Assembly: GCA_030998225.1 (NCBI GenBank) | Contig: JAPYXD010000420.1 | Location: 186,001 to 250,000, forward strand | Direction of reading: 5' to 3' | Origin: Diplolepis rosae | Lineage: Eukaryota > Arthropoda > Insecta > Hymenoptera > Diplolepididae | Length of the DNA: 64,000 nucleotides | Shown: positions 34,496 to 45,400 of the stretch, piece by piece | Numbering within the stretch: the first letter of the stretch is position 1 | Layout of the letters: the number at the start of each line of letters is the position of its first letter | Made by a program: the position numbers and the translations under genes | Notes under the pieces: generated by a model | What the model saw: only the letters and a program-made list of their open reading frames with translations | Databases searched by the model: none | Told to the model about the DNA's origin: nothing

Positions 34496-35685
34496 TTAAG
34501 GGGGGTTTCTACCTTGTGCGGTCAAAAAAATCGATTTTTTTTCGTGCATTTTCGGATTGATATATCATTCTAGAATACGCTCCCATAATTTGAAGTTGAA
34601 ATCTTTCGAATTACAAAACCTATCTCCTGAAACAGAGAGCGGTGTGCATTGGGCGAGTTGCACGAATATAGTCATCCACCCCCACTTTGCACTGAAGCGC
34701 AAAATATGCTGCGTCCAATTTATGAGGACCTTTCCTCAGATAATTTATTGGAGCGTTGTTTGAGCGGGAACACACAGAACAACAACGAGAGCTTCAATTC
34801 CGTCCTCTGGAACATGGCGCCAAAGCACATTTTTTGTTCTGCAAAGACAATCGAGTTGGCGGCATTTTTGAGTGCATGCGTGTTTAACGAGGAAATCTCA
34901 CCTTTAATTGGTGTTATGAATATCATGGGCATCAAGATTGGACCGCACGCGAAAGCAGCGGCCGACGCAAGGGACAATGTGCGCGTGTGGAAGGCTGAAG
35001 CAGCGCACTCCGCGGCATCAAAGGAGGCCAGGACATCGCGGAGGATGGAGAGGACTACACAGTACGATTGGTTTGAGGAGCAGGAAGGTGGCCTGTACGG
35101 TCCTGGCATAGCGGATTAGATGTAAGTTTAGAAATTTACACTTTATACTGAAGAAAAATTTTGAACGCGTTTTTCTTAAAACTATATTTTTTGGCCCTGC
35201 GGAAGTGATTTAAGCCAGACGAGTTGAGCAATGGCCACGACATTTTTAACAGTCGTGTATCAAGGGCTTAGCTATGGCTCGTACTAGAATCTTCAAAGAA
35301 TATTAACAATTTTTCATTTTACATAACAATTTGTATCGAAAAAAGTGGGCAAAAATCGAGTTTTTCATTTTTTTTCGAAATCCTAGTACCGGCCAAAGAC
35401 AAAAGTATACAAAGTAAGAATATATTTCATTTTTGTGTTTCAGGTCATCTGAAACAGCGGCAGGACTTCCGAGAGTGGGAAAAATTCGCTCAGTGTGCCG
35501 CCATTGCTTAATCCCCCCCCCCATCCCCCCTACATATTTTTATTGAAAACTTTTTGTACTTGTACAATAAACTTGTACCTACAACTGAAAAAAAATGTCA
35601 AGTGTTGATCTTAAATACGTTCCCCAAAAAAAATTTCTAAAAAAAGCACATTTTTTCGGCCGCAAAAAGTAGAAACCCCCCTTAA
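34496..35685 (+). mobile_element. Mutator-like DNA element, internally deleted
   Basis: The ends are TTAAGGGGGGTTTCTACC and the complement GTAGAAACCCCCCTTAA. After the first ~40 bp, the arms are poly-A/T with CGGTCAAAAAAA and TTTTTTCGGCCGC. The body carries only the C-terminal part of a transposase-like frame. I could not identify a convincing 8-9-bp target duplication. Confidence 0.72.
34649..35119 (+). pseudogene. C-terminal part of a Mutator-like transposase
   Basis: Open for 156 codons to a TAG. Recognisable blocks are LRPIYEDLSSDNLLERCLSG, NTQNNNESFNSVLWNMAPK, ELAAFLSACVFNEE, MGIKIGPHAK and the tail GGLYGPGIAD. This matches, from memory, the C-terminus of arthropod and marine-invertebrate proteins with the Mutator-like transposase domain. 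The upstream catalytic region is missing: less than 160 bp separates this block from the left terminus. The first codons (MGELHEY) are probably mid-protein and the ATG incidental. Its GC content is clearly higher than the flanks. It may retain no activity of its own. Confidence 0.75.
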
Positions 35686-36645
35686 GTAAGTGGTTTATCA
35701 TGGCACTAGATAAAACAGTGGCTATTCCAATATTTTAGATTTAGAGAGTACAGTTAGCATTAAAAGTGGGGAGCGTTAAATTTAAGTAGATGGATTCAGG
35801 TTCAAATCTTCTCTGCGTTAAAGAATTTATTTACAATATATGCGTTCAATGTATATGTATCAACTTCGAATAAATAAGAATTCTGCTGAATTTTTGGTTG
35901 AAGTTTTGTTGTTGGATATTGGTTCAGAAACAGATTTTTGAACAGCGTGGAATAAAACGGAAAAAGATTTCTTCCAGTTTTAGACGCCTCTGAAAAGAAG
36001 CCTTTTTTAGCTTATTTTCTACAACTTGTAGCAATACTTTTCAAATAGTTATTATAAGTTTTATAAAATTATGGTTTAAAAAATCCTTTAGAAATTTTCC
36101 CTGAAATCCTAATAACACAATAGAGGATTGAATTTTCGGTGATTTCCCACCACAAAAATGTGTACAATGCCAATAATAAGCTACAATTTTCTCATAAACT
36201 CATATCGGGTTCGCTGTCTGGGACAAAAGTTGGCTTAAAATCTGGCCCGATATTGCCGAGAATCCGCGTGAATGTCGGCCAGATAACTGTCCAGTGCACG
36301 GGGACAATATCGACGTGTTTTGTGGGCCGTACATGGCTTTTTAATAGAGGTGATCTAAGCTTAAAAAAATAAAAACAATATAAACCATAAAATAATAATT
36401 AACGAGTTTGAACTAAAATTTAGTACTGGATGCACAAATTAAAGTTCAATGCTCATTAAATGTTAATAATACAGTTAAGATTCCAGTCATGAACAAGTTT
36501 AAATTAAATTTCATTGCCGCGATAAAAAATCGTTTTATAAGAGATAATTACATTGAAAATATTTACATTATCGTTGAACAATAATCGTGACAAACAGTAA
36601 CCTATGCATATAATAGCATTCCAGAACGCTATTAAAAATTTTCAA
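35686..36645. other. No gene recognised
   Basis: AT-rich. AGGTTCAAATCTTCTCTGCG near 35,800 looks like a lone tRNA B box preceded by a weak match. A GC-richer block at 36,205-36,340 has no recognisable frame. Confidence 0.45.
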
Positions 36646-36735
36646 ACCCGCACGGGGGTTTGAACCCTATACCCTTTTATCTTAACTTATTTTTACGTGT
36701 ATATTATTTCCGACGACTTAACCCTCGCGGCTATC
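36646..36735 (-). repeat. tRNA-derived SINE-like repeat, copy 3
   Basis: On the minus strand AGCCGCGAGGGTTAAGTCG (A-box-like) is followed ~60 nt later by AGGGTTCAAACCCCCGTGCG (B-box-like). The upstream head region was replaced by the TIR element that starts at 36,788. Confidence 0.55.
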
Positions 36736-37939
36736 ATATGCTTCGAAGTTCTTGACAAAATATCAGCTAAGCTCTATTACTTATGAACACGGCGAAAAAT
36801 AGTTGAAGTAAGTTTACTCGACTCTGTCAATTAAACTTGAGACATAAGGACATTTGAACATCTATTAAATCCTAGTCGGGTAAAATCAATTTGATATATA
36901 CCTAATTCACTCAGAGTGAATAATAATAAGCGTTACATAGAGAATAGTAAGGAGTTGAGTAAAACGTTATCGACGACAGGGCATCAACATGCGTCAGTGC
37001 GTTAACATGAAATGTATAATATATCACCGCTGCTTGAGGTGCTTCAAACCGTAGTTGGGTAAAATGAGCATCGGGCGTATTATTTGAACTGGCAATGGTA
37101 TGGTTTTCTCAAATAAAAAAAAATTCTCACCTCGAGCCTGCCAATAGTCATCCGGTACATACATAAACAAATTACAAATACATTCACACCATTCAGACGT
37201 AGGAAATCACATTTCAAATTACAAATACACTTAAACATATAACCTTACATAAATAAACCTAATAACTACATTTATATGTAGTACGATACGCTTTCGTCGA
37301 ATCACGCACACGCTCGCTTACAATGCTGAGATATAAATTTGAAACTTTCTTATATAGTGACTGCATGAGTTATTCAGAGCTTGTGAGAGTAAGTGCAGTC
37401 AATAAATTTTTTTAGCCTTACTCAAATAAAAATAAATCAAATTTTTTCATAAATTGTTCATAAAATATTTTTTTAAATTAATATAATTTATTAATTAATT
37501 ATTATAATTATGATTGCTGATATGTATAATATAATTATTAAATTATATTCAATATACATTTTTATTATAACAACGTATGAAATTTAGTGAAACTAAATTT
37601 TCAAATGTACATTAAAAAATTGCATTATTATTAAGAAGTATCTTGTATAAAAACATTTAAAAGAAGCTTCTTTTATTTTCTGTGTTTTATATTTTCAAAA
37701 TATGGATTTTACATTTGCGAATTTTAAATTATTATTCTGCCTGAGTAATTTATATGATATTTCATATTTTATGTAATACACTTATCGACTTTTTTTTGTT
37801 CAATTTTTCATAGTATCAATTTAATTTTAAGAATTTAAGTTTTTTCCAATTTATTACGCCATTTTCTGTAATCACGCACACGCACTTTACGCTACAGCGT
37901 AAAGCTAGCGTTCAGCCAGTTCGCTAGGGAACTGCTGAT

Positions 37940-38134
37940 TTTGGGCGACCAGAGTGTTCAGCGTCATCGGTGTTTGTACAACTGCGTTTAAATTCGGCAT
38001 ACCAGTCGATGATTGTTGATTTCCCTGGTTCAGAGTCGCCATAACGCTTATGAAGCCACTAATTTGCTTCAGCAGTATTTTTTCTCATTAAAATACAATG
38101 TTTGATTAACACTCGAAACTCTTTTTCATCCATT
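37940..38134 (-). pseudogene. mariner transposase N-terminal fragment
   Basis: The minus strand reads MDEKEFRVLIKHCILMRKNT, A.EANKLV.S, ALWRL, then TREINNHRLVCRI with stops. This is the first helix-turn-helix of an irritans-type mariner (GKNTVEAK, GKSTI.DWY pattern) in decayed form. Only the first ~65 codons remain. It is flanked by TTACGCTGCAGCGTAAAC-type palindromic repeats (37,890-37,915 and 38,265-38,310). Confidence 0.75.
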
Positions 38135-38365
38135 GTTTTGAAAATGACAGAAGTTGCTTCACCAAAACCTCTGCAACTTCTGAACTAAACATCAGATTGT
38201 CATGAAATTTTGACACATAACGTTTGATGGTTGGTGCTACTCTAGCGAAACGACTGAACGCAAGGTTTACGCTGCAGCGTAAACATAGCGTAAACCTAGC
38301 GTAAAGTAGCAACAGTACTTATGAAAGCGACAAAATAAATAGTCAACTCATTTGCCTGCTCATTC

Positions 38366-38679
38366 TACGTTAAAAGGTAATGAAGATATACAATAATTTT
38401 ATTTTTTAGCATTGAAAACTAAAAGAACATAATTTCTGTGATTGAAGGCAGTGCAGTGGTTCACCATTTGCGAAACGTCTCCATTGTTAGAGTTGACCAT
38501 TTTCTGGAGTGAGACACGACTATACTTTCGTCTCACACCATCCAATAGTCAATCCTGACGGTGGAGACATTGAAATCGATAAACCACTATACTGCCTTCA
38601 GTGACAGGTATTATGTTTTTTTTTACTTTTTAACGCTAAAAAGTAATATTATTGTGTATTTTTATTACCTTTTAACTTA
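38366..38679. mobile_element. ~310-bp palindromic element
   Basis: GTTAAAAGGTAAT at the left pairs with ATTACCTTTTAAC at the right. Pairing continues through GAAGGCAGTGCAGTGGTT and AACCACTATACTGCCTTC, and GAGTGAGACACGACTATAC lies near the centre. Non-coding MITE-like repeat nested in the larger TIR element. Confidence 0.75.
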
Positions 38680-39557
38680 TTGAGTGATGCGTTAAAGCAT
38701 CTAAAAAAGTTGTCGAAATTCTCATTGACTAGTCATATTCAAAAGTCGATGACAATTAAAGAGAGTTTCGATAACTGATATTTTCCGTACAGGAGCGTTA
38801 ACTACAATCTCTTGGAATCAAATTAATTACTCCTTACTGTAATTATAGAATAAATGGAAAGCTCTTGTATTTTGATGATTGAATAGAAGATTGGTTTATT
38901 ATAATTATGCTACGAATAATAATCTTTATTTTTATAAATCTTTAATGCACGCTTTCATACTTTACTCTACACTACTAAATTTTACTCAACTGTGATTCAT
39001 TCTTGAACATTTGATACATCACAAATAATTACACTGATACTCAATAACTTCTAACTTGTCCATGTGTCTGAAATTTGATCGAAAGTTGAGTAAAATTACT
39101 CAAACTATTTTTCTCCATGTAGTGGAAACTATTAATGGACACAGAACTCTCTTGCTAACTAATTCAAGAAAATAAATCAATTATTCTTTGGAACGAAAAA
39201 ATGAAAATGAACGGAAATTGTTGAGTTAATCGAAAAAGTTCTCTGAACAGAATAAGAGTTGTGCTAGGTTGTGCTAGAGTTGTGCTGATTTGTGCCGCAA
39301 ACGATTTTTAGAAAAATAAAAAATTACGCCTGTAAATTTTGAAAAACTTTTTTTTTTGCAAGAACCGCAACTTTGCCGTAACATAAAACTGACACTTGTG
39401 CTAGGTACTCTCAAGAGCACCCAATTTTGTGCTTCTAGCAGAAATTTCGTAACTTTGCCCGCTTTTCGAAAAAAAAAACCAAAAAAATTTTGAACTTACG
39501 AAAATAAATGTTTTTCTGCAATTTTTTTACAGGTCAATAAAATTTTTTATGAGTAAG

Positions 39558-40865
39558 AAATACAAATTACATTGCTGTGCTGTAATTCCGAACGCCTAAT
39601 TTTAAAAATGTTTTTAAAACATTCGGAATCAAAAAATCGGAATTTTAAAAAAAAATTATTTTAGGAATTGGAAACTTGTGCTGAGTTATGCTAGTCGAGT
39701 ACAACAATAAACCCTAATAACATTTTCCAATCAGATTAATATTTTCCAAATGAAAACTCATTTTCGAAATACATAGTCCATATCACCGACCCGGGATTTT
39801 GCATAAATGGGAATTTTGAAAGAGAAAAAGTTGTGCTAGGCGAGTACAACAATAAATCCTAATATCATTTTCTAATCAGATTAATATTTTCCAAATGAAA
39901 ACTCATTTATGTGCCTCCGGCGATTAAATTCGTTTTTTCGCTACAGTTGAGAGTAGCGCAATGTTGTGTATTGGGCTACATAGGAATGAAGTGTAAAAAT
40001 TGAATTGCGCATGCGCCTATAGCCATACAGCGGAGCACAATCTTTTTCTTATTCTTCTTCTTCTCACTTCTTCTTCGTACAGCGTTAGCATCTTACTGGA
40101 AAAGCCTTTTACATTTTAACTGCGCATGCGTCTACTAAAATCCATTACTACCACACAAGATCGATAAAATCAAAATGGCCGGGACTAGTCGGGAAATATC
40201 AAGTGTAATGACTCGCGCCTCAAACAACTACAATACTAGATTAGATTCGAGTGCACGCATAAAAACTCGTATACGCACCGAAGTCACATAAAATAGAATA
40301 CGTGCCAATGCACACAATTCGGGAAATTACGAGACTCGCGACAATGCTCGCAGGACTGATCGCGCCTCGGCTTCGTCTCGGCTTTGCCTCAGCTACGCCT
40401 CGATTACGTCTTGGCTTCGATTTCCTGCGAGCATTGTCGCTCGTCGCGCAATAACCCTCATTGTGTGCCTAGGCACGTGATATACTATTTCGAAACATAG
40501 TCCATCACTGACCCAGGATTTCACAAAAATAGGAATTTTGAAAAACAAAAAGTTGTGCCGAGTTGTGCTAGCCGAGTACAGCAATAAATCCTCATTACAT
40601 TTTCCAATCAGATTAATATTTAATGAAAACTCATTTTTGGAACATAGTCCATCACTGACCCGGGATTTCACAAAAATAGGAATTTTTAAATACAAAAATT
40701 TGTGTTGAGTTGTGCTAGGCGAGTACAGCAATAAATCCTCATTACATTTTTCAATCAGATTAATATTTTCCAAATGAAAACTCATTTCTCAGAGTTCCAA
40801 GAGTAATGTTTACAGTTCTGGATTCTTCTCAAATAGTTCTAAAAATAAGTCCAAATACATTTCAT
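39558..40865 (+). repeat. ~150-bp tandem repeats (TTGTGCTAGG) inserted in the left arm
   Basis: Four partial units carry GTTGTGCTAGGCGAGTAC, CAATCAGATTAATATTTTCC and AACATAGTCCATCACTGACC, near 39,680, 39,830, 40,550 and 40,690. The right arm of the host element joins AATAAAATTTTTAT directly to TCTGAAATTAAAATTC. This whole block is therefore an insertion. It is itself interrupted at 39,910-40,492. Confidence 0.75.
39910..40492 (+). repeat. Dispersed repeat copy 2, inserted in the tandem array
   Basis: The 3' 340 bp (40,153-40,491) match 685-1,012 in the same orientation, with the same GCGACAATGCTCGCAG hairpin. Neighbouring uninterrupted units show the insertion lies between AACTCATTT and CGAAA.CATAG, with possible ATTT duplication. 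The first 240 bp (with GCGCATGCGCC and GCGCATGCGTC) have no match in copy 1. Confidence 0.72.
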
Positions 40866-41699
40866 TCTGAAATTAAAATTCATAAAACTATGGTACTTCA
40901 AAGTATTCAAAAAAATTTCACGATCTCATTTTTCTTTTTTAAAAAATAAGCCCTCCAGAAATTAAAGAGTACTAGAATTTTAAGCTTTTTTTGGGATATT
41001 CATAAATGTCCATATCGATTTTTGGGCTTCAACCCTTAACAGCAATTCGCACCCCTGCATGGCGTCTTTGAATAAAAATCATCTTTTTGCAAACTTTATC
41101 GTCTGCAAGCACTCTCTGATTTTCGGGCTTTTCAAAAATGTCCATATCGATTTTTAGGCTCCAACCCTCAACACCAAATCGCAACCCTGCATGGCCATGT
41201 AGAGATGACTTTCACTAAAAATCATCTTCTTGCAAACTTTAAGGCCTAGGAAGACTCTTTGAGTTTTAGACTCTTCGAAAATGTTTATATCGATTTTTGG
41301 GTTTCAACCCTTAACATCAAATCGCACCCCTGCAAGGCCCTGTAGAGACGACTTTCACTAAAAATCATCTTTTTCTAAACCTTAAGGTCTAGGAATACTC
41401 TATGATATTTGGGTTCTTCGAAAATGTTTGTATCGATTGCATACCAGCCGGGAGTGGAATGGATGGAAAGAGTATATTTAAGAAAAACGGATCTGCAGAA
41501 CAAGCAAACTTAAATAATCCCCAAAAACTATTAGAAAAAGATTTGATTAGATTAATTTTTGTTGACTATTTGAATGTAATCAACAACTGAATGAATGAAA
41601 TTGGTAATTTTTATTTCCTTTCTTTTACTTTCAATGCTATTTGTGAAGGGTGATCCAATAAAAGCTTATTAATTTTTTATTTAAGAAACATAAAAATCA

Positions 41700-42240
41700 A
41701 TGTGTTGAGGAAAATCTTTATTTGGGGTGTTAGTTCGATTCATGCCATTTAATGTTTAAATATAATTTCTTTCAAATGTTGCCCACGACTAACTCCTAAA
41801 TGGTCTATTCTGTGGGTCCAATTTTCTATCACTTTCTCAAGCATTTAGGTCGGTTATCCGCGAATAATCATAGAGATATTACAGATAGAGTCGACAAGCC
41901 ATAGGCCGCTCTGTAAGTAGCAACGTCAGTCTGGAAACTCGGTGAGAGCGAAAAAGAGAGACGATGGGAGGTTTTTTCCGTATTTGTCTATGCATACCGC
42001 GTTAGAAAGAGACAGCCTAAACCTCCGAATCAATCTCTCTCTTGCCCGTGCTGACAGGTTTCAGGCTGGCTTCTCGACTCTATCTGTAATAGCTCTATGC
42101 GAATAACACGAGTTATGTTGACTTCCAAAGTTTCAATCGTTCCGGGTTTATCGATATAAACAAGAGATTTCACATATCCCCATAGAAAGTAATGCAATGG
42201 TTTCAGATCACAAAATCTTGGTGGCCAATTAAGAGGACTC
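41700..42240 (-). pseudogene. C-terminal remnant of a mariner-like transposase
   Basis: The minus strand encodes NWPPRF.DLKPLHYFLWGYVK, SLVYIDKPGTIETLE and, beyond the insertion at 41,870-42,098, further C-terminal residues to about 41,710. The final catalytic position reads His (PLHYFLWG instead of PLDYFLWG). The N-terminal and earlier catalytic regions are gone. Inactive. Confidence 0.72.
41868..42098. mobile_element. 229-bp MITE with 8-bp target duplication (hAT-like)
   Basis: Ends ATAGAG.TATTACAGATAGAG followed by TCGA.AAGCC, inverted at the right. Both flanks carry GCGAATAA (41,860-41,867 and 42,099-42,106), an 8-bp duplication as made by hAT elements. The insertion splits the mariner remnant. 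Most of the interior can also pair. Noncoding. Confidence 0.85.
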
Positions 42241-42890
42241 CCCGGAGTTCAACCACAAAATTAGAGACTATTGACGTCAAAAAATGTCGAAAAAGATTGT
42301 TATCATGCAAAAAAATTTACACGTGGTGGGTTAGGGATAGTTTCCGACGTAAAGGGTTGGTGCCCAAAAATCGATGTAAACATTTTCGAAGAGTCTAAAA
42401 CTCAAAGAGTCTTCCTAGGCCTCAAAGTTTGCAAAAAGATGATTTTTAGTGAAAGTCATCTCTACTGGCCATGTAGGGTTGCGATTTGGTGTTGAGGGTT
42501 GGAGCCTAAAAATCGACATGGACATTTTTGAAAAGCCCGAAAATCAGAGAGTGCTTGCAGACGATAAAGTTTGCAAAAAGATGATTTTTATTCAAAGACG
42601 TCTCTGTATGGCCATGCAGGGGTGCGAATTGGTGTTAAGGGTTGAAGCCCAAAAATCGATATGAACATTTATGAATAGCCCAAAAAAGCCCAAAATTCTG
42701 GTACCCTTCAATTTCTGGAGGGCTTATTTTTTAAAAAAGAAAAATGAGATTATGAAATTTTTTTGAATACTTTGAAGTACCATAGTTTTATGAATTTTAA
42801 TTTCAGAATAAAAATTTTATTGACCTGTAAAAATGCAGAAAAACATGTATTTTTGTAAATTAAAAATTTTTTTGTTTTTTTGTGCCTTAT

Positions 42891-43200
42891 ATACTAGTGA
42901 CAACTATATGTACTTATAATAATAAAAGACCAACAAATTTCAGAGAGTATGAAATCAGGGTAGTTTATTATAAAATATGCCATTTCAAAATTTGAAATAT
43001 GATTTAGGAAATGCTATTTAATACAGATTTCGACTCGTGACCGATTTTAACTACACAGAAATAATTGGGTGTGAATTTTAGTGTGGATAGTTTTGTAAAG
43101 TTATCCCTCTAGGTAGATAAAATTTGAAGTTTACTTTGGTGATGGATTATAATGTCGGGTGACTCTGATGCAGGGGTAAAACTGAATTTTTACCTTGGAA
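42891..43200. other. No gene recognised
   Basis: AT-rich; no feature seen. Confidence 0.5.
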
Positions 43201-43520
43201 CTTGGTGATTAATAACGTCACAGCTTCGAACTGATAGTTTATCTAGAGAATGACAGTCGTTGATTTGCGGAAGTGAATTGCACCTTTACACTTCATGAGG
43301 GTGCCGTCACATGGATGTGTTATGCATTGTGTCATAGACTGAAAGAGACAAAACATACCGAAGTAAACTTTTGTGTCTTTCATTCTCATTATGACGCGAT
43401 GAATTACGCTTCCATGGGACGGCACCCTTACGAAGTATACACTGAGAGACTTTTCGTTAGAGTAAATGATAAAGATGAATCAAAATTTAGTATAATATCG
43501 TTTCAAAATGGGGAAAGCCG
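43201..43520 (+). repeat. Dispersed repeat with a MITE insertion (filled site)
   Basis: GTGAATTGCACCT...TACAC|TGAGAGACTTTTCGTTAGA and ATTTAGTATAATATCGTTTC match the complement of 58,280-58,440. There the two halves are contiguous. The 145-bp palindrome at 43,291-43,435 is extra here. Confidence 0.75.
43291..43435. mobile_element. 145-bp palindromic MITE
   Basis: CTTCATGAGGGTGCCGTC at the left pairs with the complement, ending GACGGCACCCTTACGAAG. The inner arms AAAGAGACAAAA/TTTTGTGTCTTTC also pair. Flanks are TTTACA and TATACAC, against a single CTACAC in the uninterrupted copy at 58.3 kb, so the target duplication is about 4-5 bp. Confidence 0.85.
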
Positions 43521-44036
43521 AGGCTTTATTATACTTATTCATGTTATATGACATCGAAGTTTGATATAGTCATAACGGTCTTTAATACATGAAGAAGATA
43601 AAGTAGTATTTTAAATACTAAATATTGTGAATCTCTATTCGAGAAATTGAAAGTACGAGAAAATGATATTATGATTACTAAGTTGTCTAAAAATAATTTG
43701 AATAAGATGAGTAATGAATATCACATTTTGGAAAGCATGTTTGAGAAATTCATATTATGAATATGAACTTGCTAGAAACCTGGCGACGCGCAGCAAAAAT
43801 CAAAATGTTTATTCTCGGTTTTTCGTATAATTCGTTTCAGAATGCCGTACGAGTGCTTCCGTCGTTTGCCGAATGACTCCGAAGACCGCATCCAAATCGG
43901 TCTAACTGCCACCAACACCGTTTCGTGGTTGTGTATGGTTACATATAAGCATGTTTCCATTTTTCCGCTTTTCGGCGTTATAAGTTTCTTATCATTTTGA
44001 ATTACGTGAAAAGTTCAACAGAAGAATAAGAGGATT
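43521..44036. other. No gene recognised
   Basis: AT-rich. A GC-richer block (43,775-43,950) has a short open frame on the minus strand without recognisable motifs. Confidence 0.45.
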
Positions 44037-44039
44037 AAC

Positions 44040-44250
44040 TCGAGTCGAACTATTGATTCTCTTTTGCTTCTCTTGATATTCTCTTGATTCTCTTTTGCTT
44101 CTTTTGATACTCTTTTGATTCTCTTTTCTTTCTCTTTATACTCTCTTGATTCTCTTTTGCTTCTCTTGATACTCTTTTGATTCTCTTTTGCTTCTCTTGA
44201 TACTTTCTGGATTCTCTTTTGCTTCTTTCTCTGCTCTTTCTGTCATATAT
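44040..44250 (+). repeat. Pyrimidine-rich tandem repeat (GATTCTCTTTTGCTTCTCTT)
   Basis: About ten imperfect copies of a 20-bp motif, CTTGATTCTCTTTTGCTTCT, with variants. Simple repeat; noncoding. Confidence 0.85.
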
Positions 44251-44253
44251 AGT

Positions 44254-45041
44254 CTGTTCAACAAGAGCCAGTTCTCGGTTTTTCGAAAACTATTAGAGAT
44301 TTTTGAACTTTTTTTTTATTAATGAAAGTAAATTTAAACGACTACGGCGCAATTACCAAGGCGATTCAGTAGCGCTCGAATCGTCGGAGAGAGCAGACGA
44401 GACTCATAATGAGTTCTGTGTACGCGAAACGTTTTGAAGCGGTCTTCTTATGTACCCACCCAAAGGGACCACTTATGTCCTATACAGCCGCTGCTAAATA
44501 CATCAAAAAGTCAAAGTCGTTCGTGAAGAAGTGGGTTGAGCGTTATAAAGCCAATAAAAAACACCCCGTGAAGGTCCATGTTTAGGGATGCTTCTCAGAG
44601 CGCGGTTTTGGGTGTTTAGAGCTCTTCACCGAGAACTTGAATGCTCAGAAAATGCTCAAAATATATGAACTTGGTCTTCTGAGGTCTGCTACAAAGATGT
44701 TTGGAGCCGATACGGCCGATTGGATCTTACAAGATGCGAATCCAATCGAAAATGTCTGGAGTGTTTTAAAGAGGAAGCTTGCGGGAAAACGCGTGTTCAC
44801 CAAGAAACAGCTCTCGCAAAAACTCAGGAAGATATTGCAAGAATTACCAACGAACTACGCTGAAAAATTAGTGGAAAGCATGCCGAAAAGGTGCCAGGCC
44901 ATTCTGGACAACGATGGGGACTGGACTATCTATTAGATAGTAGCGCCGTAGTCCTTCGAGAGTACTTTTATTTTTGAAAAAAAAACGTTTTAAAATCTCT
45001 AATAGTTTTCGAAAAATCGAGGACTCGCTCTTGTTGAACCC
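44254..45041 (+). mobile_element. Tc1-like element, internally deleted
   Basis: The ends GTTCAACAAGAGCCAGTTCT and the complement AGGACTCGCTCTTGTTGAAC continue into CGAAAACTATTAGAGATTTT on both sides, giving ~48-bp inverted repeats. The 788-bp length is far below the ~1.3-1.6 kb of a full element. TA duplication is not clear. Confidence 0.85.
44409..44937 (+). pseudogene. Tc1-like transposase with catalytic core deleted
   Basis: It starts MSSVYAKRFEAVFLCTHPKG and AAAKYIKKSKSFVKKWVERY, a helix-turn-helix region. It then jumps across a deletion to a stop-containing block, HPVKVHV*GCFSERGFG. From 44,637 a 99-codon block reads AQKMLKIYELGLL, FGADTADWILQ, a second deletion, NPIENVWSVLKRKLAGKRVF and ends ESMPKRCQAILDNDGDWTIY. 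The first and second catalytic Asp regions are lost at the two deletions. NPIENVW keeps the last acidic residue. Inactive. Confidence 0.88.
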
Positions 45042-45067
45042 TTTTCATTCTAGTACTTGAGGGTATG

Positions 45068-45400
45068 TGATGCGTAATGACGTCACAAATTACCAACCAT
45101 TTTATATTATTTATATTCATCGGGTTGATTAGGACAGAAATGTAAATATAATCATGAAATTGTAGGTAAAAATGAGGAATCCATTAAAAAATCAATCTCC
45201 GGTACCATTTGGATTTTTATTTTGAAAAATAAAATTTTTCAAAATTAATGTTTACAAAACAAAATTCGACATGTACCAGACTTTGATACATTCCTCATTA
45301 TTTTCCAAAAGTCTGGTACTATATTTTCGTTTCTCTCTTAATCAACACGATAAATATAAATAATAATAAACCGTTGCTAATTCCTGACGTCATTAGGAAT
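45068..45400. mobile_element. ~330-bp palindromic element with TAATGACGTCA ends
   Basis: GTAATGACGTCA at the left pairs with TGACGTCATTA at the right. Pairing extends through ATATTATTTATATTCATCGG/TGATAAATATAAATAATAAT and GTACCAGACTTT/AAAGTCTGGTAC nearer the centre. Noncoding. Confidence 0.7.

Larger units (their letters stand above)
36788..39119. mobile_element. CACGGAG TIR element, copy 2 (inverted, with insertions)
   Basis: Ends CACGGCGAAAAATAGTTGAA and the complement of CATGGAGAAAAATAGTTTGA. It matches the 14,865-16,317 copy in reverse orientation, including the ~300 bp with GCATCGGGCGTATTATTTGA. It is 0.9 kb longer because of a mariner fragment at ~37,857-38,330 and a palindrome at 38,366-38,679. 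Confidence 0.85.
39470..42890. mobile_element. Long inverted-repeat element with nested insertions
   Basis: The right arm, about 42,265-42,890, is the complement of 39,470-39,557 plus 40,866-41,420. The left arm is cut in two by ~1.3 kb. The arms consist of ~132-143-bp direct units (start near 41,004, 41,136, 41,279 and 41,420) with CATATCGATTTTTGGGCTTC and AAAAATCATCTTTTTGCAAA. The centre holds a transposase remnant (41,640-42,240). This may be a DD41D-type element with complex long inverted repeats, similar in design to the one at 17-19.7 kb. Confidence 0.7.
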
